DNA from: Oscillospiraceae bacterium
Lineage (GTDB): Bacteria > Bacillota > Clostridia > Oscillospirales > CAG-382
DNA: 45,053 nucleotides
Assembly: GCA_022508745.1 (NCBI GenBank)
Contig: JAFLUP010000011.1
Span: forward strand, 1-45,053
Reading direction: 5' to 3'
The notes beneath the pieces are model-generated. The model was not told the DNA's origin. It was given only the letters and a program-made list of their open reading frames with translations, and searched no databases. Positions within the stretch are counted from its first letter, which is position 1, and each line of letters starts with the position of its first letter. Below are positions 1 to 10,034 of this stretch, piece by piece. The position numbers and the translations under genes are program-made.

Positions 1-1591
<1,591 letters not shown>

Positions 1592-1604
1592 TTACAATTT
1601 GATA

Positions 1605-1633
1605 TTGAAAAGCGGGGAACATTGTGTTAATAT
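1605..1633 (+). promoter_or_regulatory. Predicted promoter of comM/yifB
   Basis: TTGAAA (1605-1610), a 17-base spacer, then TAATAT (1628-1633). An in-frame ATG at 1634 would sit inside this promoter, which favours the ATG at 1685 as the true start. Confidence 0.5.
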
Positions 1634-1684
1634 ATGGGAAAGTATTCTCGGCATTTGCCGGAGAAAGGGAGGAAGGAACGGCGC

Positions 1685-3241
<1,557 letters not shown>

Positions 3242-3310
3242 AAGTCGCCATTTTTCCCTCTTTTCGACCGATTTTTCCCGCACGGGTTTACATAACTGAA
3301 ACGCCTCCCT

Positions 3311-3416
3311 TGTGGAAAACCCTGTGGAAAAGTGGATAACTTCCCCCGGAATCCCTGAAAAATCAAGGATTCGACAGGAAAGTTTTCCACAAGAGGTGGA
3401 AAAACCCTGTGGAAAA
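3311..3416. repeat. Cluster of DnaA-box-like nonamers
   Basis: TGTGGAAAA occurs at 3311-3319, 3323-3331 and 3408-3416, and its complement TTTTCCACA at 3383-3391. Variants are AGTGGATAA (3331-3339) and GGTGGAAAA (3395-3403). The unit GTGGAAAA(A)CCCTGTGGAAAA is repeated directly at about 3312-3331 and 3397-3416. Most copies differ from the DnaA box consensus TTATNCACA at one position. TTTTCCAC/GTGGAAAA at 3383-3403 can also form a short hairpin but lacks a T tract. Six related nonamers in 106 bases in an otherwise empty 255-base spacer are unlikely to be chance. Function is inferred only. Confidence 0.5.
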
Positions 3417-3496
3417 CTCCAAAAAATAATGTCATCACAAAAAAATTATGTCACCCACTTCCCGCGAGGAAAACCAACGAAAGGAGGGGATCACGG

Positions 3497-4189
3497 ATGC
3501 AGGAAGAAGAATATACAAGCGGTTACGGGGAGCCCTCCAAGGCCTACCGCATCGTCAAGGGCTGCTTCAAGGGCGTCCTGTACGGCGCTTCCGCGCTGGT
3601 CTGGATCCTGATGCTTTATGTGGTCTTTACCAACCGGGAATCCAAATTGATGGACCAGATGCACTTCACCGACGAAACACGCAGTTTGGCGGAGCAAACC
3701 GAAGATTTCCGGGTGTATCGGCTCTATCCCGCCGATTTCATGAATCAAGGCGGCAGGATCACCCTGAGCGGCTTCTATTATGCCCGGGAGACCGGCGAAC
3801 TGGAGCTCTGCGTCAAGTATAACAAAAAGCTGACCGACGGCAACACGGAGGACGGCATCCGCTACGTTTTGACGGATCAGGACGGCACGGAGTACCCCCT
3901 CAAACGCATAGAAACGGACGCCATCGGCCGCTACGGCTACGCGCGCATCTGTTTCGGCGGGCTTTCCATCCCGGTGGAGGAAGATGACAAGTGGGACTTG
4001 CAGCTCACCCTCTTCCTTTATCAAAAGGACAGCGAACAGCCGCTTGCCACCTATCTCAATTCCGACCGCACTGAGGAGATCAACAACGCCAAATTCCTCG
4101 TCTTTACCAAGATCACCGGCCCCAGGGATCCCAACGATCCCACCATTCCCGACAACACCGTCACCCAAAAAACCAAGTACGACGGCTGA
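3497..4189 (+). CDS. Unknown single-pass membrane protein
   Basis: A 230-residue protein that I cannot assign to a named family. A charged N terminus is followed by one hydrophobic segment at about residues 25-45 (VLYGASALVWILMLYVVFTN), with no clear signal-peptidase site. The rest, about 185 residues, would be extracytoplasmic. That part is acidic and contains beta-rich looking stretches (ITLSGFYYARETGELELCVKYN) ending in a Pro/Asn/Thr-rich tail. This layout suggests a membrane-anchored domain with a DUF4352-like or immunoglobulin-like fold, but that is a guess. AAAGGAGGGG precedes the start. It is followed after 48 bases by another membrane protein gene on the same strand, so the two may share a transcript. 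Confidence 0.8.
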   Translation: MQEEEYTSGYGEPSKAYRIVKGCFKGVLYGASALVWILMLYVVFTNRESKLMDQMHFTDETRSLAEQTEDFRVYRLYPADFMNQGGRITLSGFYYARETGELELCVKYNKKLTDGNTEDGIRYVLTDQDGTEYPLKRIETDAIGRYGYARICFGGLSIPVEEDDKWDLQLTLFLYQKDSEQPLATYLNSDRTEEINNAKFLVFTKITGPRDPNDPTIPDNTVTQKTKYDG

Positions 4190-4237
4190 TCATCAATAGA
4201 CTGCATCGACAGTATCTACAAAAGGAGTTATTTGCAC

Positions 4238-5212
4238 ATGAAAACCGATAACATTCGGATCAAACGGAAGAATTCCGATTTTCTGCTTTGCGGGGTCTTG
4301 TACCTGCTGCTGATTCTGGCGGGAATTTTCCTCATCGGGCTTCCGTTCCTTCCCTTCGCGCCCTCCGGCGGCGGTTCCACGATCTTTTTGATCAGTTTAG
4401 GCATCCTGTGCATCGGCGTAGGAGGCGCGCTGTACGGTCTTTTGCTGTACCGCGGTCTCTGCCCACAGGACGCGCTGATCATCACCAATAAGGGTCTGAC
4501 CAACCACCTCGTCGGCGGCAAAGAAGGGGTCTATATCGAATGGGTCAACGTCTCTTCCATGAAGGTCTTCGGGTTGAGCAAAGCACCCATGCTGGGGCTG
4601 TCTTTGGAGGATACCGACAGCTATCTCTCCATGCTGCCCACACGGTTTGCACGGGAGGCGGCGGCGAATATGGAGGTGGGTCTCCCCGTCATCGCCATCG
4701 CGCAAAAGGATATTTTCCTGCCCATCGGGGAACTGAAAAACCTCTTTTCCCGCATGATCAAGGGCGCGATCTCCTGGGAAACCTACAGCACGCAGAGCAA
4801 AAAAACGGCGTCAGCGGCGCCAGCCTCTCCTGCTGCGGCGCCCTCCGCCCCGACGGCGGAAACGCCCGTGCAGCGGCAGCCGGCAACGGAAATCCCGCAG
4901 GCCGCTCCCGCTAAACAGGCGGACGCGGGAGACGCGCACTTCACGCCGGTCAAACCCGCGCAGCCGGCTCCCGAAGCGGAGTCTGCCCGCGTAAAAACGG
5001 AAGAACAAGTGCAGAAAGTCTTACAAGAAGAACCTGCTCCCGCGCCCGCGCCCGCACCCGCACCTGCACCTGCACCCGAACCCACACCCGCACCGGAGCC
5101 CGCACCCGCACCGGAGCCCGCACCCGCACCGGAGCCGCCGAAGGCGCCCGGTGTCCCCACGCATACCGATACGCAGGAGGAGATCATCCTGCTGGATATT
5201 GATAACGATTGA
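4238..5212 (+). CDS. Unknown membrane protein with PH-like region and Pro/Ala-rich tail
   Basis: A 324-residue protein. Two hydrophobic segments lie at about residues 17-38 (LLCGVLYLLLILAGIFLIGL) and 47-72. A region of about 110 residues follows (ALIITNKGLTNHL...GVYIEWVNVSSMKVFG) that looks like a bacterial PH-type domain of membrane proteins. The last third is low-complexity Pro/Ala/Glu repeats. ATG at 4238 was preferred over an in-frame TTG at 4232 because AAAGGAG at 4221-4227 gives normal spacing to the ATG. The gene stop is separated from the downstream pyridoxal kinase start by a single base, so the two are translationally coupled. No function is assigned. Confidence 0.8.
   Translation: MKTDNIRIKRKNSDFLLCGVLYLLLILAGIFLIGLPFLPFAPSGGGSTIFLISLGILCIGVGGALYGLLLYRGLCPQDALIITNKGLTNHLVGGKEGVYIEWVNVSSMKVFGLSKAPMLGLSLEDTDSYLSMLPTRFAREAAANMEVGLPVIAIAQKDIFLPIGELKNLFSRMIKGAISWETYSTQSKKTASAAPASPAAAPSAPTAETPVQRQPATEIPQAAPAKQADAGDAHFTPVKPAQPAPEAESARVKTEEQVQKVLQEEPAPAPAPAPAPAPAPEPTPAPEPAPAPEPAPAPEPPKAPGVPTHTDTQEEIILLDIDND
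5033..5138 (+). repeat. In-gene low-complexity repeat encoding PA/PE dipeptides
   Basis: Short units of the type CCCGCACCC and CCGGAGCCC repeat in tandem inside the preceding membrane protein gene and encode alternating Pro-Ala and Pro-Glu. Such a tract would form an extended, stiff linker and is prone to slip-strand length change. Confidence 0.8.
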
Positions 5213-5213
5213 C

Positions 5214-6059
5214 ATGAAACGCATTTTAACCGTACAAGATATTTCCTGCGTGGGCAAATGCTCCGGCACGGTGGCGCTGCCCGTCATCTCCGCCTTCGGC
5301 GCGGAGTGCTGCATCCTGCCCACCGCCGTGCTTTCCACCCACACCGCCTTCACCGGCTTTACGTTTTGCGATCTGACCGATGAGATCCCTTCCATCGAGG
5401 CGCACTGGAAGAAGGAAAACCTTACCTTCGACGCCTTTTACAGTGGATACCTCGGCTCCATCCGGCAGGTGCAGATGGTGAAAGAACTGTTCACCTCCAT
5501 GCGCCGGGAGGGGCAGGATCCGATCTTCGTGGATCCCGCCATGGCGGATAACGGCAAGCTGTATACCGGGTTTACGCCGGAATTCGCCATGGAAATGCGC
5601 ACCCTGTGTGCAGAGGCGGATCTTCTGGTTCCCAACCTGACCGAAGCCTTCTACCTGCTGGGCAAGGGGGATTCCTACCGCACGGATCTTTCCCGCGGGG
5701 AAACGGAGGACCTGCTCAAAGAGCTTGCGGAGATCGGCGCGGGCAAGGTCATGCTGACCGGTGCGGAACTGCACCCCGGCAGGATCGGCGCGCTGCTGTA
5801 CGACGCGAAAACGGGTACGTTTGACCTCGCAGAGACGGAAAAGCTCCCCGCCCAGTTCCATGGAACCGGCGACCTGTTCGCTTCCGCCGTGCTGGGAGGA
5901 ATGATCGCCGGAAAGAGCGTGCCGGACGCCATGGCGCTTGCCGTGGACTATGTGGCAGAGGTGATGAAAGAGACCCTTGCCGACCCGGATCACGTCTGGT
6001 ACGGCGTCAACTTCGAAAGCGCCTTCCCGTGGCTGTTCCGTAGATTGTACGGAAATTAA
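5214..6059 (+). CDS. pdxY: Pyridoxamine/pyridoxal kinase
   Basis: Encodes 281 residues of the PfkB/ribokinase-like vitamin B6 kinase group, which phosphorylates pyridoxal, pyridoxine or pyridoxamine with ATP in the salvage of pyridoxal 5'-phosphate. It starts MKRILTVQDISCVGKCSGT, matching the family N terminus (I.SiQS/D...G..G). It has an ISAFGAECC stretch and the anion-hole/catalytic motif HGTGDLFASAVLGG near residue 220, with the catalytic Asp in GTGD. The start ATG (5214) follows the upstream stop by one base, so translation is probably coupled; the nearest strong purine run is too distant to act alone. A longer in-frame reading from 5151 inside the preceding gene lacks support. A strong hairpin terminator follows at once. 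Substrate choice within B6 vitamers (or HMP) cannot be read from sequence. Confidence 0.9.
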   Translation: MKRILTVQDISCVGKCSGTVALPVISAFGAECCILPTAVLSTHTAFTGFTFCDLTDEIPSIEAHWKKENLTFDAFYSGYLGSIRQVQMVKELFTSMRREGQDPIFVDPAMADNGKLYTGFTPEFAMEMRTLCAEADLLVPNLTEAFYLLGKGDSYRTDLSRGETEDLLKELAEIGAGKVMLTGAELHPGRIGALLYDAKTGTFDLAETEKLPAQFHGTGDLFASAVLGGMIAGKSVPDAMALAVDYVAEVMKETLADPDHVWYGVNFESAFPWLFRRLYGN

Positions 6060-6068
6060 ACAAACTAA

Positions 6069-6103
6069 AAACTGCACCGGAAGAACACATTCCGGTGCAG
6101 TTT
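6069..6103. terminator. Bidirectional hairpin terminator
   Basis: A perfect 14-bp stem (6069-6082 with 6090-6103) with a 7-base loop, A-rich on the left and T-rich on the right. It separates the converging pyridoxal kinase and HTH/ParB-like genes and could serve both. Confidence 0.85.
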
Positions 6104-6119
6104 CATTTGCTGACATGTT

Positions 6120-6863
6120 TCAATCCATATATTCTGCGTACTTTTTCACAAAGGAATCATACTCGCTTTTTTCTGTGATCCAAACGACCACTTCATATTC
6201 TTCAATTCCCAGCCGAGTATATGCCTCCAAGCGATGGTTGCCGTCATTCAATTCAAAGCATCCGTCTGTGTGTTCCGCATCTATGAAATAATGAACAATC
6301 AGCGGCGGCATATCCCGTTCTCTCTGAATGACCTCTTGTAATTCCGAAACATGCTTTTCAAACCACGCTTTATCCACCTGCCACCGCATGGTTTCTTCCG
6401 GACCACAGCAGCGTTTGAAAAGAGAAAGTGGCATCCGCATGGGTCCCAAATACCGTCGTTCATAGAGTTTTAGCCCCTCTGAAAATTCCCGGTTGTGCCC
6501 ATCGGAAAGCAGGTATAAATGTACCCATTCTTCCAGTCTTCCCTGCCGAGCGTACTCTTTCGCAGAACTCAATGCACATCGATACTGCATATACATTGCC
6601 TCCTTTTTTGTATAAACGATTTTCTTAATAGTTTCACAGGAGAGACAATATGCATCAGCCAGTTCTTCTATGCCGGCGCCTACATAAAATTTTTCTCTGA
6701 TGTCCCGATTTCGTTCCGAGAGATATTGCTTATATCCCGAGGTTTCTCCCCATGCTCTCTTTTTCTCCGAAGAAGGAATGTAGACGAGCCTGCCGGACAC
6801 ATACTTCTGTATTTGCCGCAGCAAATCTTCGGGAAACAAATCCCTACCGTTTTCGTATTTCAT
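6120..6863 (-). CDS. CD3324-like HTH protein fused to a ParB/Srx-like domain
   Basis: A 247-residue protein. The first about 85 residues (MKYENGRDLFPEDLLRQIQK, then VYIPSSEKKRAWGE and a helix-turn-helix around GIEELADAYCLSCETIKKIV) match the small CD3324 / Mor-like HTH proteins of Clostridia. These usually stand alone. The C-terminal part contains FELNDGNHRLEAYTRLGIEE followed by a hydrophobic strand, the DGNHR-type motif of ParB/sulfiredoxin-like nucleotide-binding domains. ATG at 6863 is preferred because AGGAGG lies 8 bases upstream; a GTG 9 bases earlier overlaps that site. It has its own promoter (6887-6915). Its base composition is visibly less GC-rich than its neighbours, suggesting acquisition. 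Role unknown; DNA binding plus NTP binding or hydrolysis is the inference. Confidence 0.75.
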   Translation of the reverse strand: MKYENGRDLFPEDLLRQIQKYVSGRLVYIPSSEKKRAWGETSGYKQYLSERNRDIREKFYVGAGIEELADAYCLSCETIKKIVYTKKEAMYMQYRCALSSAKEYARQGRLEEWVHLYLLSDGHNREFSEGLKLYERRYLGPMRMPLSLFKRCCGPEETMRWQVDKAWFEKHVSELQEVIQRERDMPPLIVHYFIDAEHTDGCFELNDGNHRLEAYTRLGIEEYEVVVWITEKSEYDSFVKKYAEYMD

Positions 6864-6886
6864 TCTGCCCACCTCCTGTCAACTCC

Positions 6887-6915
6887 ATCATACCAAATAG
6901 AGTAAGCATTGTAAA
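6887..6915 (-). promoter_or_regulatory. Predicted promoter of the HTH/ParB-like gene
   Basis: On the minus strand TTTACA (6910-6915), 17 bases, TATGAT (6887-6892); the same hexamers and spacing as the nifJ promoter. Confidence 0.55.
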
Positions 6916-6946
6916 TACCGCAAACATATATAATTATTTTTAGCAC

Positions 6947-6976
6947 AAAAGGCCGCAGCGATCGCTGCGGCCTTTT
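6947..6976. terminator. Perfect 30-bp palindrome, probable terminator
   Basis: AAAAGGCCGCAGCGA is followed at once by its exact reverse complement, giving a GC-rich stem flanked by four A and four T. It lies downstream of the isomerase/oxidoreductase gene (minus strand) and likely ends that transcript. Confidence 0.65.
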
Positions 6977-6993
6977 CACATACTTTTGGGGTA

Positions 6994-7022
6994 TTAGGGG
7001 CCTTTTCGAAAAAGGCCCCTAA
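6994..7022. repeat. Inverted repeat after the isomerase/oxidoreductase gene
   Basis: A perfect 13-bp stem, TTAGGGGCCTTTT (6994-7006) with 7010-7022, and a 3-base loop, 15 bases past the stop codon. It lacks a clear T tract, so it may be a transcript-end stabiliser or a REP-like hairpin rather than a terminator. No second copy was seen in the window. Confidence 0.6.
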
Positions 7023-7036
7023 CGTTCTCCTATTGA

Positions 7037-8764
7037 TTAAACTTCGACCCAAACGCCCGGCGTCTTCAACGCGCGGTTGCCCGCTTCGATGACCGCCATG
7101 ATGGCGACCGTCTCGTCGTGGGCGGCGTAGATCTTGCCGGTACGGAAGAAGTCCAGCAGAGCGGGGATGAAGTTCGGGAAGTTATTGGACATGGAGGGCA
7201 CCTTGACGTTGATCCCGTCCGCATAGCTGACGGTGAACTCAAAGTCGATCCCGCCGTTCCAGCCGTAGTGGGACATGACCGCACTGCGTCCGCCCGCAAA
7301 CTCCAGCACCATGGATTCGTACTTGCCGCTGCCCACGGACATGACGCGCTTGACGTCGCTGCCCATCAGCATGAGCATGGGCTCCAACTGGTGGATGGCG
7401 TAGGTGTCGAAGTTGCCGGGGCCGCGGGAGTTGATGAACACGATGCCGTCCTTGTTCAGCGGCTGCAATTCATCCGCAAACCGCAGGGCGGAGGTGGAGA
7501 AGAAGGGGGTGCCGCTGGATTCGCCGAGGGCGACCAGATCCTGCGCAATCTGCTTGGTCAGCGCGAAGGTCTTGTCCACGTAGACAGGCTTCTTGCTGCG
7601 CAGGGGGAGCTGGCAGAGATCCCAGTGACGCTCCGGGTTGTCCGGGCTCATGACGATCAGGCAATCGCTCTTTTCCACGATCTCCTCGATGGTGTCGCAG
7701 CGCTGTACGCCGAACTTTTCACACCACTGGTCGGTGGTCATACCGCCCTCTTTGTCCTTTTCCGCATAGACGTACGCCACTTCGAAGTCCCCGTCCGGAT
7801 CCGCGTTGCGGATGAACGCCGGATAGTTGTTGGCGTGCCATTCGTCGATGTAATAGTCAATGAAACCGATCTTCTTGATCTTCTTTTCCCCGATCTTCCC
7901 CTTCAGGAAAGTGACAGCCTTCTGGATGTCCGCGTAGGGATCCGCGCCACATTCCCGCTCCACCGTCAGGAAGCCGTGGAAGCCGATGTCCTCCAGCGCC
8001 TTGAGGTATGCGTCAAAAGGCACGTCGCCTTCGCCCAGCGGCACTTCCAGGAAGTAGTCGGAAAGGCGCAGATCCTCGATGCCGCCCTCTGCGAAGAAGG
8101 TGTAAACCTTGCGGGGATCGATGATGAAGCCCTTGCCGTCTTTGGCGTGGGTGTGAACGATGTAATTCCCCAGGGTGTAGACCGCCTGCACCGGGTCAAC
8201 GCCGGTACACATCACCAGATTTGCCGGATCCATGTTGACGCCGAAGCCCTTGCTTCCCACGTCGTCCAGGAAGGCTTTCAGACGCTCCGCCGGCTCCGGA
8301 CCGGTTTCGATGGCGAAGGTGACCCCTTTGGAAGCGGCGTATTCGCCGATCTCCCGGCAGGCGCTCACCATGTTCTTGTAGGCTTCCGTCGCCGTGTCCG
8401 CTTTCGCGGGATCCCCCGGCAGCTCCGGTACCACGCCGATGTGGGTGGTCACCACCTTGGTACCCAGCTTCACCGCCAGATCCGCGATGGCTTTGGACGC
8501 AGGAACCTTCCATGCGTTCTCGTCCGCCCGCTCAAAGCCGTGCCCGCCCAGGTCGCCGCAGACCGCGGAGATGACCAGCCCGTGCTGCTCCAGGAGCCCG
8601 CGAACGTGAGCGACCTTTGCGTCGTCGAACGTGTCGTACTTCATTTCGCCGTCCACGACGTAGAGCTGGATGCCCTGCGCCCCGACCTCGGCGGCTTTGG
8701 CAAGCCCCTGCTCAAAGGGGAGCTTGAAGGAATCGGTCATGACCCCGATTTTGAAGTTTGCCAT
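7037..8764 (-). CDS. Fused sugar-phosphate isomerase/epimerase and Gfo/Idh/MocA-like oxidoreductase
   Basis: A 575-residue protein made of two catalytic modules. Residues about 1-290 form an AP_endonuc_2/xylose-isomerase-like TIM barrel with the expected metal ligands: Glu in FAIETGP, Asp in VNMDPANL, His in IVHTHAKDG and Glu in LTVERECG. Residues about 297-575 start KIGFIDYYIDEWHANNYPAF and resemble a Gfo/Idh/MocA-type dehydrogenase, with later segments KPVYVDKTFAL and YAIHQLEPMLMLMG. The usual GxGxxG is not obvious, so cofactor binding may be altered. Both families act on sugars and inositols, and fusion suggests consecutive steps such as oxidation then epimerisation or beta-elimination. 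The start has a GAGGTG site. It may be the last gene of the sigK transcript (42-base gap to the upstream gene). Substrate unknown. Confidence 0.85.
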   Translation of the reverse strand: MANFKIGVMTDSFKLPFEQGLAKAAEVGAQGIQLYVVDGEMKYDTFDDAKVAHVRGLLEQHGLVISAVCGDLGGHGFERADENAWKVPASKAIADLAVKLGTKVVTTHIGVVPELPGDPAKADTATEAYKNMVSACREIGEYAASKGVTFAIETGPEPAERLKAFLDDVGSKGFGVNMDPANLVMCTGVDPVQAVYTLGNYIVHTHAKDGKGFIIDPRKVYTFFAEGGIEDLRLSDYFLEVPLGEGDVPFDAYLKALEDIGFHGFLTVERECGADPYADIQKAVTFLKGKIGEKKIKKIGFIDYYIDEWHANNYPAFIRNADPDGDFEVAYVYAEKDKEGGMTTDQWCEKFGVQRCDTIEEIVEKSDCLIVMSPDNPERHWDLCQLPLRSKKPVYVDKTFALTKQIAQDLVALGESSGTPFFSTSALRFADELQPLNKDGIVFINSRGPGNFDTYAIHQLEPMLMLMGSDVKRVMSVGSGKYESMVLEFAGGRSAVMSHYGWNGGIDFEFTVSYADGINVKVPSMSNNFPNFIPALLDFFRTGKIYAAHDETVAIMAVIEAGNRALKTPGVWVEV

Positions 8765-8806
8765 GTTTCACACCTCGAAATTTTTATTTTCTATTCTCTT
8801 TTTTGC

Positions 8807-9268
8807 TCAAAACAGGACCTCGAATACGCCGTAGGCGAAGTAGTAGATCGCCAGAATGATGGCGCCGGAGCAAAGGACGCCCAGTGCGATGGGCGGGAAC
8901 GCCTGCTTGAAGTTTCTTTGCAGCGTGATGGCGGCCAGCGAGCCGGTCCACGCGCCGGTGCCCGGCAGCGGGATCGCCACGAACAGGAACAACCCCAAAA
9001 AGAGGGTTTTGTTCATCTTTGCGACCTTCTTTTCCCCCAGCTGCAGGATCCAGCGGAAGGGTTTCCCCAGCCGCGGGAATTTCGCCAGCCACCGCAGGAT
9101 CATCCCGCCGAACAGAATCAGAAACGGTACGGGCAAAAGGTTCCCGATCACCGAAAGTAACACCACCCAGAAGGGGGACAGTTCGGACATGGAAAGCCCG
9201 ATGGGGATCGCCCCGCGTAGCTCCACGATGGGTAGCATACTAATGAGGAAAACCATCAAATACTTCAT
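8807..9268 (-). CDS. Small multidrug-export-type membrane protein (COG2426)
   Basis: Encodes 153 residues, starting MKYLMVFLISMLPIVELRGA. The motif ELRGAIPIG and the later IPLPGTGAWTGSLAA are characteristic of the COG2426 (Sm_multidrug_ex) family of integral membrane proteins with about four helices. The family name comes from limited evidence and the true substrate is unknown. ATG at 9268 was chosen because the frame upstream is not hydrophobic and runs into sigK; the Shine-Dalgarno (GAGAGA) is weak. It sits 31 bases after sigK and 42 bases before the isomerase/oxidoreductase gene on the same strand, so cotranscription is plausible. Confidence 0.85.
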   Translation of the reverse strand: MKYLMVFLISMLPIVELRGAIPIGLSMSELSPFWVVLLSVIGNLLPVPFLILFGGMILRWLAKFPRLGKPFRWILQLGEKKVAKMNKTLFLGLFLFVAIPLPGTGAWTGSLAAITLQRNFKQAFPPIALGVLCSGAIILAIYYFAYGVFEVLF

Positions 9269-9299
9269 AAATCTCTCATTTCCAGACTGCCGGCACCCA

Positions 9300-9986
9300 C
9301 TACGCGCCGACGTATTTTTTGATCTTGGCAAGGGCGGCTTTCTCGATGCGGGAAACGTAGGAACGGGAAATCCCCATCCGTGCGGCGACCTCCCGCTGGG
9401 CGTAGACCCGCCCATCCTCCGTCAGCCCGTAGCGCAGGACGATCACCGTCCGCTCCCGCTCGTCCAGTACCTCCCGTACCGCGCGGTAGATGCGGGAATG
9501 TTTGATCTTGGCGTCCAGCGTTTCCACGATGTCCTCATCGTCGGAGAGGATATCCAGATAGGTCAGCAGGTTGCCCTCCTTGTCCATGTCCACCGGCTCG
9601 TTGATGGAGGTCTCCATGGCGTGTTTTTTCTGGGAACGGAAGTACATTAAGATCTCATTTTGCAGGCATTTTCCTGCATAAGTGGCAAATCGCGCACCGT
9701 TTTCCACGTCAAAGCTGTCGATGGCTTTGATGAGCCCCACCGTGCCCACGGAGATCAGATCCTCCTGATCCCGATAAGAAAGATAATACTTCTTGACGAT
9801 GTGCGCCACCAGACGCAGATTGTGCTCGATGAGCCGGTTGCGCGCTTCCTGATCCCCCGCATGGGCCCGCAGGAACAGCTCCCGCTCCTCCTCCCGGGAA
9901 AGGGGCGGCGGGAAGGAATTCGCACCGGAAACCCGCAAAAACAGCCCCAATAACCGGGAAAACGTGGTCAAGATCATCTGCAGCAT
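9300..9986 (-). CDS. sigK: Sporulation RNA polymerase sigma factor SigK
   Basis: Encodes 228 residues, close to pro-sigma-K (about 235-241). A hydrophobic N-terminal pro-sequence (MLQMILTTFSRLLGLFLRV) precedes region 1.2/2 with RNRLIEHNLRLVAHIVKKYY, then DQEDLISVGTVGLIKAIDSF (region 2) and a C-terminal region 4 helix-turn-helix, YAQREVAARMGISRSYVSRI. The pro-peptide is the part removed in the mother cell to activate sigma-K late in sporulation. ATG at 9986 is preferred over a TTG one codon upstream. The gene is intact, without a skin-like insertion. A hairpin at 9996-10018 overlaps its Shine-Dalgarno sequence. It lies downstream of proA and upstream of two metabolic/membrane genes. Identity as SigK rather than SigE rests on the short pro-sequence and region 2/4 resemblance. 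Confidence 0.9.
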   Translation of the reverse strand: MLQMILTTFSRLLGLFLRVSGANSFPPPLSREEERELFLRAHAGDQEARNRLIEHNLRLVAHIVKKYYLSYRDQEDLISVGTVGLIKAIDSFDVENGARFATYAGKCLQNEILMYFRSQKKHAMETSINEPVDMDKEGNLLTYLDILSDDEDIVETLDAKIKHSRIYRAVREVLDERERTVIVLRYGLTEDGRVYAQREVAARMGISRSYVSRIEKAALAKIKKYVGA

Positions 9987-9995
9987 CAAGCATCA

Positions 9996-10018
9996 CCCCG
10001 CAGACATTCTATGCGGGG
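9996..10018 (-). promoter_or_regulatory. Hairpin covering the sigK Shine-Dalgarno
   Basis: CCCCGCA (9996-10002) and TGCGGGG (10012-10018) form a 7-bp GC stem with a 9-base loop between proA and sigK. On the mRNA the downstream arm includes the GGGG of the sigK ribosome binding site. There is no T tract, so it is more likely to affect translation than to end transcription. Inference only. Confidence 0.4.
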
Positions 10019-10034
10019 CGGCTTGTACGGTATG

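Noticed and set aside
7118-9160. A 680-codon plus-strand frame across the isomerase/oxidoreductase and its neighbour
   Set aside because: It spans two real minus-strand genes and the spacer between them; composition is typical of a shadow.
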